A stretch of DNA of 64,000 nucleotides from JBOCEF01 sp050586345. GTDB lineage: Bacteria > Pseudomonadota > Alphaproteobacteria > Rhodobacterales > Rhodobacteraceae. Every line of letters begins with the position of its first letter. Positions within the stretch are counted from its first letter, which is position 1. The stretch is from the NCBI RefSeq assembly GCF_050586345.1, contig NZ_JBOCEF010000017.1, forward strand, positions 15,174 through 79,173. The letters run 5' to 3'. The position numbers and the translations under genes were made by a program. Of this stretch, positions 25,082 to 33,967 are shown in pieces. The notes below the pieces were generated by a model. The model was not told the origin of the DNA. It was given only the letters and a program-made list of their open reading frames with translations, and ran no database searches.

Positions 25082-26551
25082 TCAGTGAACGGCCAGGACG
25101 CCCCGCGCCGCCCGCGCGCCGCCGCGCGCCCCGCCCGTCGCCCCGCCGGCCGCCCCGCCGGCCGCGCCCCCGGGGGCGGCGGCCTCCGGGCGCAGCGCCT
25201 CGTCGTCGAACCGGCCCGCCCGGCGCGCGGCGATGGCGGCCCGGCGGCGGGCGTCATACCCGTCCCGCGCCCCGCGCCGCGCAGCCCGGGCGTCGAGCGC
25301 AGACAGCGCCTCGCGCAAGCGGCCCGCGCGCAGGGCCGCCTCGATCGCCAGCCGCTCGAACACGTCGCGCTGCGCGTGGCTGCCGCCGACGCGCCACAGC
25401 TGCGGCAGCGCCTGCGACAGCTGCGCATGGGCCCGGTCGAACGCGCCGTCCCTGAAGGCGCACAGACCCTCGGCCGCGGGCAGCCCCGCCAGCGCGCAGG
25501 CCTCGTGCTGGTCATGTTCAAGCAGCCCCGCGTCGGACGCGATCCGGTCGGTCAGCGCCCGCGCCGCCTCGTCCCGCCCCGCGGCGCCGAGCGCGGCGAG
25601 GTAGTGCAGGTCGGCGAAGATCACCAGCCCGTCGGACACGTGGCCGGCGGAGAGGTCGGCCAGCTCCTCCCAGCGCGCGCCGACGGGCACGCCCTCCATC
25701 TCGAGGCGCAGCAGCAGCGAGGCGGCGTTGGCGATGTCGCGCCAGTCGTCGGTCCGCTCGGGGCGCACCCGGCGGTCATAGAGCTCCAGCGCCGGGCGCC
25801 AGGCCCCGCGGTCGAGGTGGAACAGCGCCAGGTGCCACCAGACGTGGTAGCCGAAATTGTTGCAATGGCTCCAGTTGCGGGCGCGACGGGCGAGCCAGCG
25901 CACCCCGTCCTCGGCCCGCCCGGTCATGTCCATGCAATGGGCCACGGCATGCAGGCCCCAGGCGTCGTCGGGGGCGATCTCCACCCCCTTGCGCCCCAGC
26001 CGCTCGGCCCGGGCGTAGTCGCCGGTCTCCTCGGCGGCGAAGGACGCGCAGCCGAGCAGGTAGCCCCGGTGCGCGTGGTCGGGCGCGGCCTGGCCCAGCG
26101 CCAGCTCGGCCCCCGCGCGCATCCCCGCGGCATCCCCCAGCAGGAAGCGCAGCGCGTGGGAGAGCTTGAAGAACAGGCTGTCATCGGGCCGCGCGCGCAG
26201 CGCCGCCTCGAGCCGGGCGGCGGAGCGGCGCATCCGCCCCGCGCGGTAATCGGCGAGGGCGGCGATCAGCTGGGCCGAGCGCGCGTCGCCGCCGCCATCC
26301 GCCTGCGCCGCCTTCGCCTTGCCGAGCGCCGCGTCCACGGCGGGCAGCAGCGCCGCGCGCCCGAGCAGCAGCAGGAAGAAGCCCTGCGCCGCGTGGCCCA
26401 GCGCGAAGCCCGGCGCGGCCTCGAGCGCGCGCGCCAGCGCCGGGCCCGCGGCGGCGGAATGGGCGAGGAACCCGCGGTGACACTCCCGCCACGCCTCGGC
26501 GGCGGCGGCGTCGTTGAGGGCGAGGTCGAGACCGGCGTCGTCGGCATGCAT
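25082..26551 (-). CDS. Tetratricopeptide-repeat protein of the TTC38 family
   Basis: The 489-residue cytoplasmic protein consists of helical hairpins throughout and has the TTC38-type core: DDAWGLHAVAHCMDMTGRAE and WSHCNNFGYHVWWHLALFHL near the middle, and LYDRRVRPE after it. The N-terminus describes repeated helical units (GFALGHAAQGFFLLLLGRA). The function of this widespread family is unknown; the histidine and tryptophan conservation suggests more than a scaffold. The C-terminal 25 residues are Gly/Ala-rich low complexity. The ATG at 26551 is the only reasonable start. Confidence 0.8.
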   Translation of the reverse strand: MHADDAGLDLALNDAAAAEAWRECHRGFLAHSAAAGPALARALEAAPGFALGHAAQGFFLLLLGRAALLPAVDAALGKAKAAQADGGGDARSAQLIAALADYRAGRMRRSAARLEAALRARPDDSLFFKLSHALRFLLGDAAGMRAGAELALGQAAPDHAHRGYLLGCASFAAEETGDYARAERLGRKGVEIAPDDAWGLHAVAHCMDMTGRAEDGVRWLARRARNWSHCNNFGYHVWWHLALFHLDRGAWRPALELYDRRVRPERTDDWRDIANAASLLLRLEMEGVPVGARWEELADLSAGHVSDGLVIFADLHYLAALGAAGRDEAARALTDRIASDAGLLEHDQHEACALAGLPAAEGLCAFRDGAFDRAHAQLSQALPQLWRVGGSHAQRDVFERLAIEAALRAGRLREALSALDARAARRGARDGYDARRRAAIAARRAGRFDDEALRPEAAAPGGAAGGAAGGATGGARGGARAARGVLAVH

Positions 26552-26974
26552 GGCGGTTTTCCTTCGGCGATGCGGCTGCGGGGGGGGCCGGACGGCGCGC
26601 GGCGGGCCGATGCGTCCGGGATCTCGGGCGGGATCGAGGGGAAGGTAAGCGCGCCGCCCCGCCCCCGTCCTGAATGCGACAGCGCCGTCACCGGGTCGTG
26701 ACGGGTCGCGAGGCAGGTTTCAGCGATCCCACGCGCAGGTGATCGGGCGGGAGCGCGCGGGGCTTGCGCGCGCAAGGAAACCGGGGACAGGTTTCGTATC
26801 CTTCGGCAAGCGGCGCCCGGCCCGCACGGTCCGGCGCGCGCCGCGCCTCGCCCGGCCGCGTCTTCCGCCCCGTCTTCCGCCCCGTCTTCTCCGGGCGGCT
26901 TCCAGGCCGCTTCCGGGCCGCTTCGCCCGCCCCATCTTCTTCGCGCCGCCGCCGCGCCTGCCGGGACGCCCGCC
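26552..26974. other. Divergent intergenic region with 12-bp repeats
   Basis: A 423-bp spacer between the TTC38 gene (minus) and the YeeE gene (plus). A 12-bp unit CGTCTTCCGCCC occurs about 2.7 times at 26859-26891, followed by irregular CTTCCGGGCCG copies. Positions 26690-26800 are less GC-rich and probably hold promoters. No gene is seen. Confidence 0.5.
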
Positions 26975-28225
26975 ATGACCATCTCAGCCCCGTCCCCGCC
27001 CGCCGACCCGGCGCCCCCGGTCTCGTCCCCCGCCGCCGCCCCGTCCTCCGCCCCCGCCCCGCCGCCCGGCGCCGCGCCGCGGCCGCAGCGCGGGCCGGTC
27101 CTGGCCGCCGCGGCGCTGCTGGCCGCGCTCGCCGCCCTGGCGGGGGAGGCGCAGGGGGCGACCGGGTTCCACGCCGCCGGGCTCGGGGCGCTGGCGGGGG
27201 TCGCGCTCTACCACGCGCGGTTCGGCTTCACCGCGGGCTGGCGGGCGATGACGCGCGAGCGCAGGGGCGCGGGGCTGCGCGCGCAGATGCTGCTGATCGG
27301 GCTGATCGCCTGCGCGTCCTTCCCGTTGATGGAATGGGGCGCGGCGGCGGGGGTCCCGGCGCGGGGCCACATCCTGCCGATGGGCCTCGCCTCGGCGCTC
27401 GGGGCGGCGATGTTCGGGCTGGGCATGCAGCTGGGCGGCGGCTGCGCCTCCGGCACGCTCTACACCGCCGGGGGCGGCTCGGCGCGGATGGGGGTGACGC
27501 TGGTCTTCTTCGTCGCCGGATCGGTGATCGCGACGGCGCACTGGGACTTCTGGGCCGCGCTGCCGCGCACGCGGGCGGGGGTGTCGCTGCGGGCCGAGCT
27601 CGGGGCCCTGGGCGGGCTGGCGGCGCTGCTGGCGGGGCTGGGCGCCGTCGCGGCCTGGTCCTGGGCGGCCGAGCGCCGGGCCCATGGGCGGGCCGAGGGC
27701 CTCGGGGCGCTGACCGCCGGGTCGGGCCTGCGCGGGCCCTGGAGCCTGCTCGCGGGCGCGCTGGCGCTGGCGCTGGTGGGCGCGGGGTGCTTCGCGCTGC
27801 TGGGCCGCCCCTGGGGGGTGACGGCGGGCTTCGCGCTCTGGGGCGCGAAGGCGGCGCAGGGGCTCGGCTTCGCGCCCGAGGGGTGGAGCTACTGGTCCGG
27901 CTGGCGCGCGGAACAGCTGTCGGCGCCGATCTGGCGCGACGCGACCTCGGTGATGAATCTCGGGATCATGCTGGGCGCGCTGGCGGCGTCGGGGGCGGCG
28001 GGGCGGTTCTCGCCGCGCCTGCGCCTCGGGCTGCGCGACGTGCTGACGGCGGCGGCGGGCGGGCTGCTGATGGGCTACGGCGCGCGGCTGGCTTATGGGT
28101 GCAATATCGGCGCCTATCTCGGCGGGCTGACCTCGGGGAGCCTGCACGGCGCGTGGTGGATGGTCTTCGGCGCGGCCGGATCCTGGGCCGGGGTGAAGGC
28201 GCGGGCGCGGCTGGGGATGGACTGA
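26975..28225 (+). CDS. YeeE/YedE-family (TsuA-like) sulfur transporter
   Basis: The 416-residue membrane protein is an internally duplicated YeeE/YedE protein. The signature GLGMQLGGGCASGTLYTAGGGS lies near residue 150, and the matching second copy AYGCNIGAYLGGLTSGSLHG is near the C-terminus. In characterised members the conserved cysteines in these loops pass thiosulfate through the membrane. Both loop cysteines are present. It may bring thiosulfate or a related sulfur compound into the cell. No TusA partner gene is adjacent. The first 30 residues are Pro/Ala-rich. Confidence 0.88.
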   Translation: MTISAPSPPADPAPPVSSPAAAPSSAPAPPPGAAPRPQRGPVLAAAALLAALAALAGEAQGATGFHAAGLGALAGVALYHARFGFTAGWRAMTRERRGAGLRAQMLLIGLIACASFPLMEWGAAAGVPARGHILPMGLASALGAAMFGLGMQLGGGCASGTLYTAGGGSARMGVTLVFFVAGSVIATAHWDFWAALPRTRAGVSLRAELGALGGLAALLAGLGAVAAWSWAAERRAHGRAEGLGALTAGSGLRGPWSLLAGALALALVGAGCFALLGRPWGVTAGFALWGAKAAQGLGFAPEGWSYWSGWRAEQLSAPIWRDATSVMNLGIMLGALAASGAAGRFSPRLRLGLRDVLTAAAGGLLMGYGARLAYGCNIGAYLGGLTSGSLHGAWWMVFGAAGSWAGVKARARLGMD

Positions 28226-28333
28226 CGGGCCGCGCGGCCGCGGTCAGCCCGGGCGCCCGGCGGCAAGGGCGCGGCGCGGCGGCGGCGGCTTGCACGCGCC
28301 GCCCCCCGCCCGGCCCGGCCCCGCACGCCCCGC

Positions 28334-29362
28334 TCAGATCCCCGGGCGCAGCGCGCTTTCCAGCCACACGCCCCGCAGCGCGACCCGCAGCCCCCGCGGG
28401 GCGGCGAGGATGACGTCGAGCCACAACGCCTCCGGCGGGGGCCCGTCCTCGGCCACGCCCAGCGCGCCGGGGGCGAAGCCGCGCACCGCCCGGCCGCCCG
28501 CATAGCCGACGTCGCGCACCGCCGCCCGCGGCCTGCGGCCCGGCATCGCCGCGTTCAGCCGCATCCAGCCATGCTCGAGGCCCGACACCTCCTCCGCCCC
28601 CGGCAGGGGCGAGAGCGAGAGCGCCGCGCTGGCCCGCCAGATCCGTCCCGGGCCGGGGGCGACCTCGGCCGGGTCGGGCGAGAAGGCGAAGCTGACATAG
28701 CTCGCGCCCGGGGCGGCGATCTCGAGGATCCAGCCCGCGGCGCCGTCGGCCACGAGGCGCACCCCCCCGGGGTCGCCGTCATGGTGGATCGCCAGCGCGG
28801 GGAGGAGCGCGAAGCCGTCGATGCAGGGCCGCGGCAGCAGGCGCCCGGCGCGCGCGTCATTCCGGCCGATATCGCCCCCTGCATCGCCCCCTGCATCGCC
28901 CCTTGCGGGCGCGGCGCGCGCGGCGGCTGCGCGGGGGGCCGTCGCGGCCTTCCCACCGCCGCCGCGGGCCGCCGCGGGGCGCAGGGCGGCGAGCCGGGCG
29001 CCCTCGGCCCGGCGGGCGGAGGAGGCCCCGCGTCCCGGCGCCGCGTCCCGGCGCCCGTCGTCCAGGGCCCCGCCTCCAGGGCCGCCATTCAATGGGACGC
29101 CATTCAATGGCCCCCCGTCGCCGGGGCCCCCATCCGAAGCGCCCTCGTCGCCGAGGCCCCCGTCGCCGCGCGCCCCGTCGCGCGGCGCGCGCAGCGGGCG
29201 GCACAGCAGGTCGCGCATGCCGCCCTGCGCGCGCCCCTGCACCTGCGGCGGCGGCAGCCCGGCGGCGGGCGTGGCGCCCGCCACGCGCGGCGGCGCCGGG
29301 GGGGGCGGCGCGACGGGGGCGCCGTCGACGGTGACGAGGCGCAGCGCGGCGCGGGGGAGCAT
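28334..29362 (-). CDS. Uncharacterised protein with low-complexity linker
   Basis: The 342-residue protein starts at the ATG at 29362, preferred among three closely spaced ATGs because GAGGGG lies 6 nt upstream. A short N-terminal part (about residues 1-50) is followed by a Gly/Asp/Ala-rich linker with duplicated segments. A folded C-terminal domain of about 170 residues follows (PCIDGFALLPALAIHHDGDPGG .. GLEHGWMRLNAAMPGRR .. DVILAAPRGLRVALRGV). The last part is reminiscent of an uncharacterised Rhodobacterales family (DUF6478-like), a weak impression. No catalytic motif is visible. Confidence 0.5.
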   Translation of the reverse strand: MLPRAALRLVTVDGAPVAPPPPAPPRVAGATPAAGLPPPQVQGRAQGGMRDLLCRPLRAPRDGARGDGGLGDEGASDGGPGDGGPLNGVPLNGGPGGGALDDGRRDAAPGRGASSARRAEGARLAALRPAAARGGGGKAATAPRAAAARAAPARGDAGGDAGGDIGRNDARAGRLLPRPCIDGFALLPALAIHHDGDPGGVRLVADGAAGWILEIAAPGASYVSFAFSPDPAEVAPGPGRIWRASAALSLSPLPGAEEVSGLEHGWMRLNAAMPGRRPRAAVRDVGYAGGRAVRGFAPGALGVAEDGPPPEALWLDVILAAPRGLRVALRGVWLESALRPGI

Positions 29363-29511
29363 CCGCATCCCCCTCATGCCCCGCCCCCGCCTGCGGCCCC
29401 GGCCCCGCGCCGCGCCGGTATGGCGGCGCGGCCCGGGCCGCGCATGGTCCTGCCGATCTGTTGCATCGCGCCTTCCGCGACCTCCCCTGTCATCCGGTTC
29501 CCTTTTCCCGC

Positions 29512-29599
29512 CGGTTCCATCTTCCCGGCGGTTCCATCTTTCCCGGGCGGTTCCATCTTTCCCGGCGGTTCCATCTTCCCGGCGGTACCATCTTCCCGG
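29512..29599. repeat. Five tandem copies of a 17-19 bp unit
   Basis: The unit CGGTTCCATCTTCCCGG starts at 29512, 29529, 29548, 29566 and 29583. Copies differ only by one or two extra T or G bases and one T-to-A change. It lies in the 452-bp spacer between the uncharacterised gene (minus) and the FadR-type gene (plus). Each copy is much less GC-rich than its surroundings. Confidence 0.85.
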
Positions 29600-29761
29600 C
29601 GCCGTCCGCCGAGCGCGCCCCGCGCCGCGGCCCGCGCGCAAGGCGGCCGCCCCGAACCGGGCGACCGCGGGACATCGGCGCAGCCCGTCCACGCTTCGAA
29701 GCATGGGCCAACAGGGTCACCAAATGGTTGCCGCGCTTCCCTCCGCCCCCCGGCCTGCGCT

Positions 29762-29784
29762 ATTGGTCAACTCAGCGAACCAAT
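29762..29784. promoter_or_regulatory. Candidate operator of the FadR-type regulator
   Basis: ATTGGT at 29762-29767 is mirrored by ACCAAT at 29779-29784. FadR-subfamily GntR regulators such as PdhR recognise TTGGT/ACCAA half-sites, although normally with a spacer of only a few bases rather than 11. It lies about 30 bp before the start codon, a position fit for autoregulation. Confidence 0.4.
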
Positions 29785-29814
29785 TCCGCCGACCGTTGCC
29801 GCCCGGGGCCGCCC

Positions 29815-30768
29815 ATGACCGCAGACGACGCGCCCGACCAAGCCGACGCCGACCAGACCGACGCCGACCAGGCCGACGCCACCCCGCCCGACGCTGCGCC
29901 CGGCGCCGACGCAGGCGCCGCGCCCGGCGCCGCCCCCGACGCCGACGCGGGCGCCGGTCCCCCGGGCCTGCCCGCGGGGGCCGGGGCCCCGCGCTCCCCC
30001 TTCGCGCCGGTCGCGCCCGAGCGGATCTCGGCCGCCGTCATCCGCCAGGTCGAGGAGCTGATCCTGCAGGGCGTGCTGCGCCCCGGGGAACGCCTGCCGC
30101 CGGAGCGGGAGCTGGCCGCCGCGCTCGACGTCTCGCGCCCCACGCTGCGCGAGGCGCTGGCCGAGCTGGAGCGGCGCGGGCTGGTGCGCACCCGGCGCGG
30201 CGCCGGGGTCTACGTGGCCGAGGTGCTCGGCTCGGCCTTCGCGCCGCCCTTGATCGAGCTGTTCGCCACGCATGACCTCGCGCTCTATGACTACCTCGCC
30301 TTCCGCCGCGACCTCGAGGGCATGGCGGCGGAGCGGGCGGCGGTGCAGGCCACCCCCTCGGACCGCGCCGCCATCGCCGCCGCCTTCGCGCGGATGGAGG
30401 CCGCCCATGCCGCCCGCGCCCATGACGAGGAGGCCCGGCGCGACGCCGATTTCCACATGGCGGTGGTGGAGGCCGCGCATAACGTGGTGATGCTGCACAT
30501 GATGCGCTCGATGTTCGAACTGCTGCGCCGCGGCGTGTTCTACAACCGCGACAAGCTGTTCAGCCTCGCCGCCACGCGCGAGGCGCTGCTGGCCCAGCAC
30601 CGGGCGATCCGCGACGCGGTGGTGGAGGGGCGCCCGGAGGCGGCGAAGGCGGCGGTCGAGGCGCATCTTGATTACGTCGCCGCCCAGATGCGCGAGGTCG
30701 GGCGGCGCGACCGGCTCGAGGCCGTGGCCGCCCTGCGGCTGGCGGCGGCGGAGCGCGGGCGGGGCTGA
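29815..30768 (+). CDS. GntR/FadR-family transcriptional regulator
   Basis: The 317-residue regulator starts with an unusual 65-residue Asp/Ala/Pro-rich acidic tail (ADQADADQTDADQ-type repeats). A winged helix follows at about 68-135 (ISAAVIRQVEELILQGVLRP, LPPERELAAALDVSRPTLRE), then an all-helical FCD effector domain (about 150-300). The FCD domain has metal-site residues in RRDADFHMAVVEAAHN and LLAQHRAIRDAV. The PdhR/LldR/GlcC branch senses organic acids such as pyruvate, lactate or glycolate. The ligand here cannot be told. The low-GC-skewed repeats in the N-terminus suggest expansion. Confidence 0.85.
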   Translation: MTADDAPDQADADQTDADQADATPPDAAPGADAGAAPGAAPDADAGAGPPGLPAGAGAPRSPFAPVAPERISAAVIRQVEELILQGVLRPGERLPPERELAAALDVSRPTLREALAELERRGLVRTRRGAGVYVAEVLGSAFAPPLIELFATHDLALYDYLAFRRDLEGMAAERAAVQATPSDRAAIAAAFARMEAAHAARAHDEEARRDADFHMAVVEAAHNVVMLHMMRSMFELLRRGVFYNRDKLFSLAATREALLAQHRAIRDAVVEGRPEAAKAAVEAHLDYVAAQMREVGRRDRLEAVAALRLAAAERGRG

Positions 30769-30784
30769 CGCCGCCTTGCGCGGC

Positions 30785-31186
30785 CTATGCGGGGCGCGCG
30801 ATTTCCACGAGGTTCCCGTCCGGGTCGCGGACATAGAGCGAGACCAGCGGCCCGCGGGCGCCCGTGCGCTTGACCGGGCCGTCCTCGATGGCGACGCCCA
30901 GCGCGTGGAAATGCGCCTGCCAGGCCCCGGTCGGCGCGTCGGAGACGAGGCAGAAATCGCCCGAGCCGGGGGTGGGGCGCAGGGCCTTGGGGTCGAACTC
31001 GGCCCCCGCCTGGTGAAGGTTGATCTTCTGGGCGCCGAAGCGCAGCGCGGTGCGGGTGGTTCCGTCCGCGGCCGCGAACCGCTCGACCTCCATGCCCAGC
31101 GCGTCGCGGTAGAAGGCGCAGGCCGCGTCGATCGACGCGACGGTCAGCACGAAATGGTCGATGCAAGACAGGGATGGCGCGGGCAT
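30785..31186 (-). CDS. VOC-superfamily (glyoxalase/dioxygenase fold) protein
   Basis: The 133-residue single-domain VOC protein has two beta-alpha-beta-beta-beta modules. It begins SCIDHFVLTVASIDAACAFY (metal His in module 1), has ALRFGAQKINLHQAG mid-chain, and ends VSLYVRDPDGNLVEI with the metal Glu. Such proteins bind a divalent metal and act as lyases, dioxygenases or drug-binding proteins; the substrate is not known. Its 3' end is 16 bp from the convergent FadR-type gene. The ATG at 31186 gives the standard length. It is 277 bp downstream of phnM on the same strand and probably not part of the phn operon. Confidence 0.82.
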   Translation of the reverse strand: MPAPSLSCIDHFVLTVASIDAACAFYRDALGMEVERFAAADGTTRTALRFGAQKINLHQAGAEFDPKALRPTPGSGDFCLVSDAPTGAWQAHFHALGVAIEDGPVKRTGARGPLVSLYVRDPDGNLVEIARPA

Positions 31187-31463
31187 GGCGGATCTCCGGC
31201 AAAGGGGGCCGCCAGCCTCGCCCGGCCGGGGGATGGCGGCAAGGGGCGCGGTACGGACCGCCGCGCCGGTCCCGCCCCGAGCCAGGGGCGCGGCGTCCGG
31301 TGGCGCGGCGCGGGCGGGCGAGCGGGGGCCTGCCCCCCGAGCCCGCCCGCACCCGGCGAAACGGGGGCCCTTTCGCCCGCCCAGGGAGGCCATGCCCCCC
31401 CATTCGCGACCGAAACCGGCTGCGCCGCCGGGCGCCCTCGACCGGACAGGCCGCGCCGGAGCG

Positions 31464-32669
31464 TCAGCCCTGCCGCGTCCCCGCGATCCACACCCCGCGC
31501 ACCGCCGGGGCGGCATGGGCCGTGTTGATCCGCACCAGGTCCGCGCGCAGCCCCGGCGCGATCTCGCCCCGATCCGCCAGCCCGGTCGCCTGCGCGGGGG
31601 CGGCGGTCACCGTGCGCAGGCCCGCGGCCATGTCGCCGCCCTCGCGCCCCATCCGCACCGCGGCCATCAGCAAGGAGGCGGGCGCATAGTCCGAGCTGAA
31701 GATGTCCAGCAGCCCCTCGTCCAGCAGATCCTGCGCCGCGACGTTGCCGGAATGGGACCCCCCGCGCAGCAGGTTCGGCGCGCCCATCATCACCGCGATC
31801 CCGGCCTCGCGGCAGGCGCGGGCGGCCTCGAGCGTGGTGGGGAACTCGGCCACCTTGCAGCCCTGGCGGGCCGAGACCGCGACATGCGCGGGATCGGTGT
31901 CGTCGTGGCTCGCGATCACCGCGCCATAGCCCCGCGCGCGCTCCACCGCGCCGTCCTCGTGGCTCTCACCCATGCGGGACTTCAGCTCCACCAGGAAGGC
32001 CACGTATTCGTCGAAATCAAAGCCGCCGCCGCTCCCGTACTTGCCCTCGTGATACTGGCGCAGCTTGGAGAGGTCGCGGAACTGCCGCTGCCCCGGGGTG
32101 TGGTCCATCAAGGAGACGATGCGCACGTCATCCTCGGGGCCGAACTCGTCCATCTCGGCCAGCAGCGTCTCGGAGCAGATCTCGGCCCGCAGGTGCAGGA
32201 AATGGCTGATCTTCAGCGCCCCGGCGCGCTTCAGGCCGATGATCTCATCCGCCAGCCCGCGGGCGTATTTCGAGTAATTCGCGCGGGTGAAGCTTTCGAC
32301 CGAGCCGACGCGCAGGGCGTCGAACACGGTGGTGATGCCGACCGAGGCGAGCTCGGCGTCATGGGCGATCACCGCGGCGGGCAGCGGCCAGTGGACGCCG
32401 GGCCGCGGCTGCAGATGGCGCTCGAGGTTGTCGGTATGCAGCTCCACCAGCCCCGGGGCCAGCAGATCGCCCCCCATGTCGAGCGCGCCCGGCACGGCGC
32501 AGGGGCCGGGGGCCACCTCCACGATGCGGCCGTTCTCGACCCGGACCGAGCCCGCGATCACCTCGCCCGCCAGCACCACGCTTGCGTTGGCGAAGACGGC
32601 GTCGCCGCCGGCGATGGCCTCGGCGGACACGGGGCCGCCCGCGGCGGCGGCCTTCTGATGGACGGTCAT
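31464..32669 (-). CDS. phnM: Alpha-D-ribose 1-methylphosphonate 5-triphosphate diphosphatase
   Basis: The 401-residue amidohydrolase-superfamily enzyme removes pyrophosphate from ribose 1-methylphosphonate 5-triphosphate in the C-P lyase pathway. It shows the PhnM metal-site segment LVELHTDNLERHLQPRPGVH at about residues 70-90. Further features are MDHTPGQRQFRDLSKLRQYH in the middle, VIASHDDTDPAHV, and SSDYAPASLL near the C-terminus. It is the last gene of the phnG-to-phnM unit and starts in an ATGA overlap with the phnN stop. Confidence 0.96.
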   Translation of the reverse strand: MTVHQKAAAAGGPVSAEAIAGGDAVFANASVVLAGEVIAGSVRVENGRIVEVAPGPCAVPGALDMGGDLLAPGLVELHTDNLERHLQPRPGVHWPLPAAVIAHDAELASVGITTVFDALRVGSVESFTRANYSKYARGLADEIIGLKRAGALKISHFLHLRAEICSETLLAEMDEFGPEDDVRIVSLMDHTPGQRQFRDLSKLRQYHEGKYGSGGGFDFDEYVAFLVELKSRMGESHEDGAVERARGYGAVIASHDDTDPAHVAVSARQGCKVAEFPTTLEAARACREAGIAVMMGAPNLLRGGSHSGNVAAQDLLDEGLLDIFSSDYAPASLLMAAVRMGREGGDMAAGLRTVTAAPAQATGLADRGEIAPGLRADLVRINTAHAAPAVRGVWIAGTRQG

Positions 32670-33274
32670 GCGTCTTCCTTTCGGGCGGCGTCTTCGGTGG
32701 GCGCGGGGGCGAGGGCGGCGAGGAACCGCGCGGCCCCCTCTTCAAGGGTGGAGTCGTTGGCGATCATGGCAAGCTCGGGCGCGTCCGGCACGGCATAGGC
32801 GGCGCGGGCGAGGCGGCGGGCGACCTCCTCTTCCGGCTCGCGCCCGCGGGCGGCGAGGCGGCGGGCGAGGACATCCGCCGGGGCGGTGACGATCAGCGCC
32901 CGGATCGGCGCGAAGCGCGCCCGCGCCTCGGGGATCGCGGCGCGGGAGACGTTGACGCAGACATGGCGGCCCGCCGACAGCGCCGCCTCGATGCCGAGCG
33001 GGATGCCGTAGGCGAGGCCATGGGCCCGCCAGGACAGCGCGAAGCGGCCCGCCGCCTCCGCCGCCTCGAACTCGGCACGGGTGGCGGGGATGTGGTCCTC
33101 GCCCCCCGCGTCCGCCTCGCGGGTGATGGTGCGGCGGGGGAACAGGATGTCGGGCCGCGCGGCGCGGGCGGCCTCCATCAGGCTGTCCTTGCCGGAGCCG
33201 GACGGCCCGGCCACGAGGTGCAGCACCCCGCGGGCGCGCGCGCCCTGCCCCGTCGATGCGGGCGTCGCGGTCAT
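32666..33274 (-). CDS. phnN: Ribose 1,5-bisphosphate phosphokinase
   Basis: The 202-residue P-loop kinase converts ribose 1,5-bisphosphate to PRPP, linking C-P lyase products to central metabolism. It has the Walker A loop GPSGSGKDSLMEAAR near residue 22, the RRTITREADAGGEDH substrate segment at about 50, and the FALSWRAHGLAYGIPL motif of guanylate-kinase-like PhnN. Both ends overlap neighbours by 4 bp, with phnL upstream and phnM downstream. Confidence 0.95.
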   Translation of the reverse strand: MTATPASTGQGARARGVLHLVAGPSGSGKDSLMEAARAARPDILFPRRTITREADAGGEDHIPATRAEFEAAEAAGRFALSWRAHGLAYGIPLGIEAALSAGRHVCVNVSRAAIPEARARFAPIRALIVTAPADVLARRLAARGREPEEEVARRLARAAYAVPDAPELAMIANDSTLEEGAARFLAALAPAPTEDAARKEDA

Positions 33275-33963
33275 GCAGCCGCCCCCGGGGCGCCCGGCGC
33301 GAAGGCGCCCACGTCGACCTCGCGGTCACAGACCTGCGCGCGGGCGGCGGCGTCGTGGAAGATGCCGAGCACCGCGGCCCCGCCTTCCTTCGCCTCCTCG
33401 ATCAGCCCCAGCACCACGGCGCGGTTCATCGGGTCGAGGCTGGCGGTGGGCTCATCGAGCAGCAGCGCCTTGCGCCGGGCGACGAAGCCGCGGGCGATGT
33501 TCACCCGCTGCTGCTCGCCGCCCGAGAAGGTCATGGGCGAAAGCTCCCACAGCGCCTCGGGGACGTTGAGGCGGGAGAGGAGGTCCCTCGCCCGCGCCTC
33601 GGCCGCCTCGCGCGACGCGCCCTGGGCCATCAGCGGCTCGGCGACGACCGTCAGGGTCGGGGTGCGGGGGGTGACGCGCAGGAACTGGCTCACGTAGCCC
33701 ATCGCGGTGCGGCGCAGGTTCAGGACGGCGCGCGGATCGGCGCCCGAGACCTCCTGGCCGCAGACCGCGATGCGCCCGCCCTCGGCCAGGTAATTGCCCC
33801 AGATCATCCGCATCAGCGTGGATTTCCCCGCCCCCGACGGGCCGGTGAGGGCCACGCATTCCCCGGGCGCGACGGTGAAGCCCGCGCCGCGGATCACCGC
33901 GATGCGCTTCCCGCCCTGGGCGTGGAGCGTGAAGGTCTTGGCGACGTTCTCAAGTTCGATCAT
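33271..33963 (-). CDS. phnL: C-P lyase complex ATP-binding protein PhnL
   Basis: The 230-residue ABC-type ATPase is associated with the C-P lyase core rather than with transport. It has Walker A GPSGAGKSTLMRMIWGNYL near residue 40, the Q-loop region AMGYVSQFLRVTPRTPTL, the signature FSGGEQQRVNIARGFV, and Walker B ALLLDEPTASLD. It probably helps drive the PhnGHIJ/PhnK machine. The start is 4 bp after the phnK stop. Confidence 0.96.
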   Translation of the reverse strand: MIELENVAKTFTLHAQGGKRIAVIRGAGFTVAPGECVALTGPSGAGKSTLMRMIWGNYLAEGGRIAVCGQEVSGADPRAVLNLRRTAMGYVSQFLRVTPRTPTLTVVAEPLMAQGASREAAEARARDLLSRLNVPEALWELSPMTFSGGEQQRVNIARGFVARRKALLLDEPTASLDPMNRAVVLGLIEEAKEGGAAVLGIFHDAAARAQVCDREVDVGAFAPGAPGAAA

Positions 33964-33967
33964 GGGT

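Larger units (their letters stand above)
29363..29814. other. Divergent intergenic region
   Basis: Besides the tandem array (29512-29599), this spacer holds a short palindrome ACCAAATGGT at 29719-29728 and an inverted repeat at 29762-29784 just upstream of the FadR-type regulator. No gene is seen. Confidence 0.5.

Noticed and set aside
29512..29599. Possible CRISPR or palindromic repeat cluster
   Set aside because: Units are contiguous with no spacer, and there are no cas genes.
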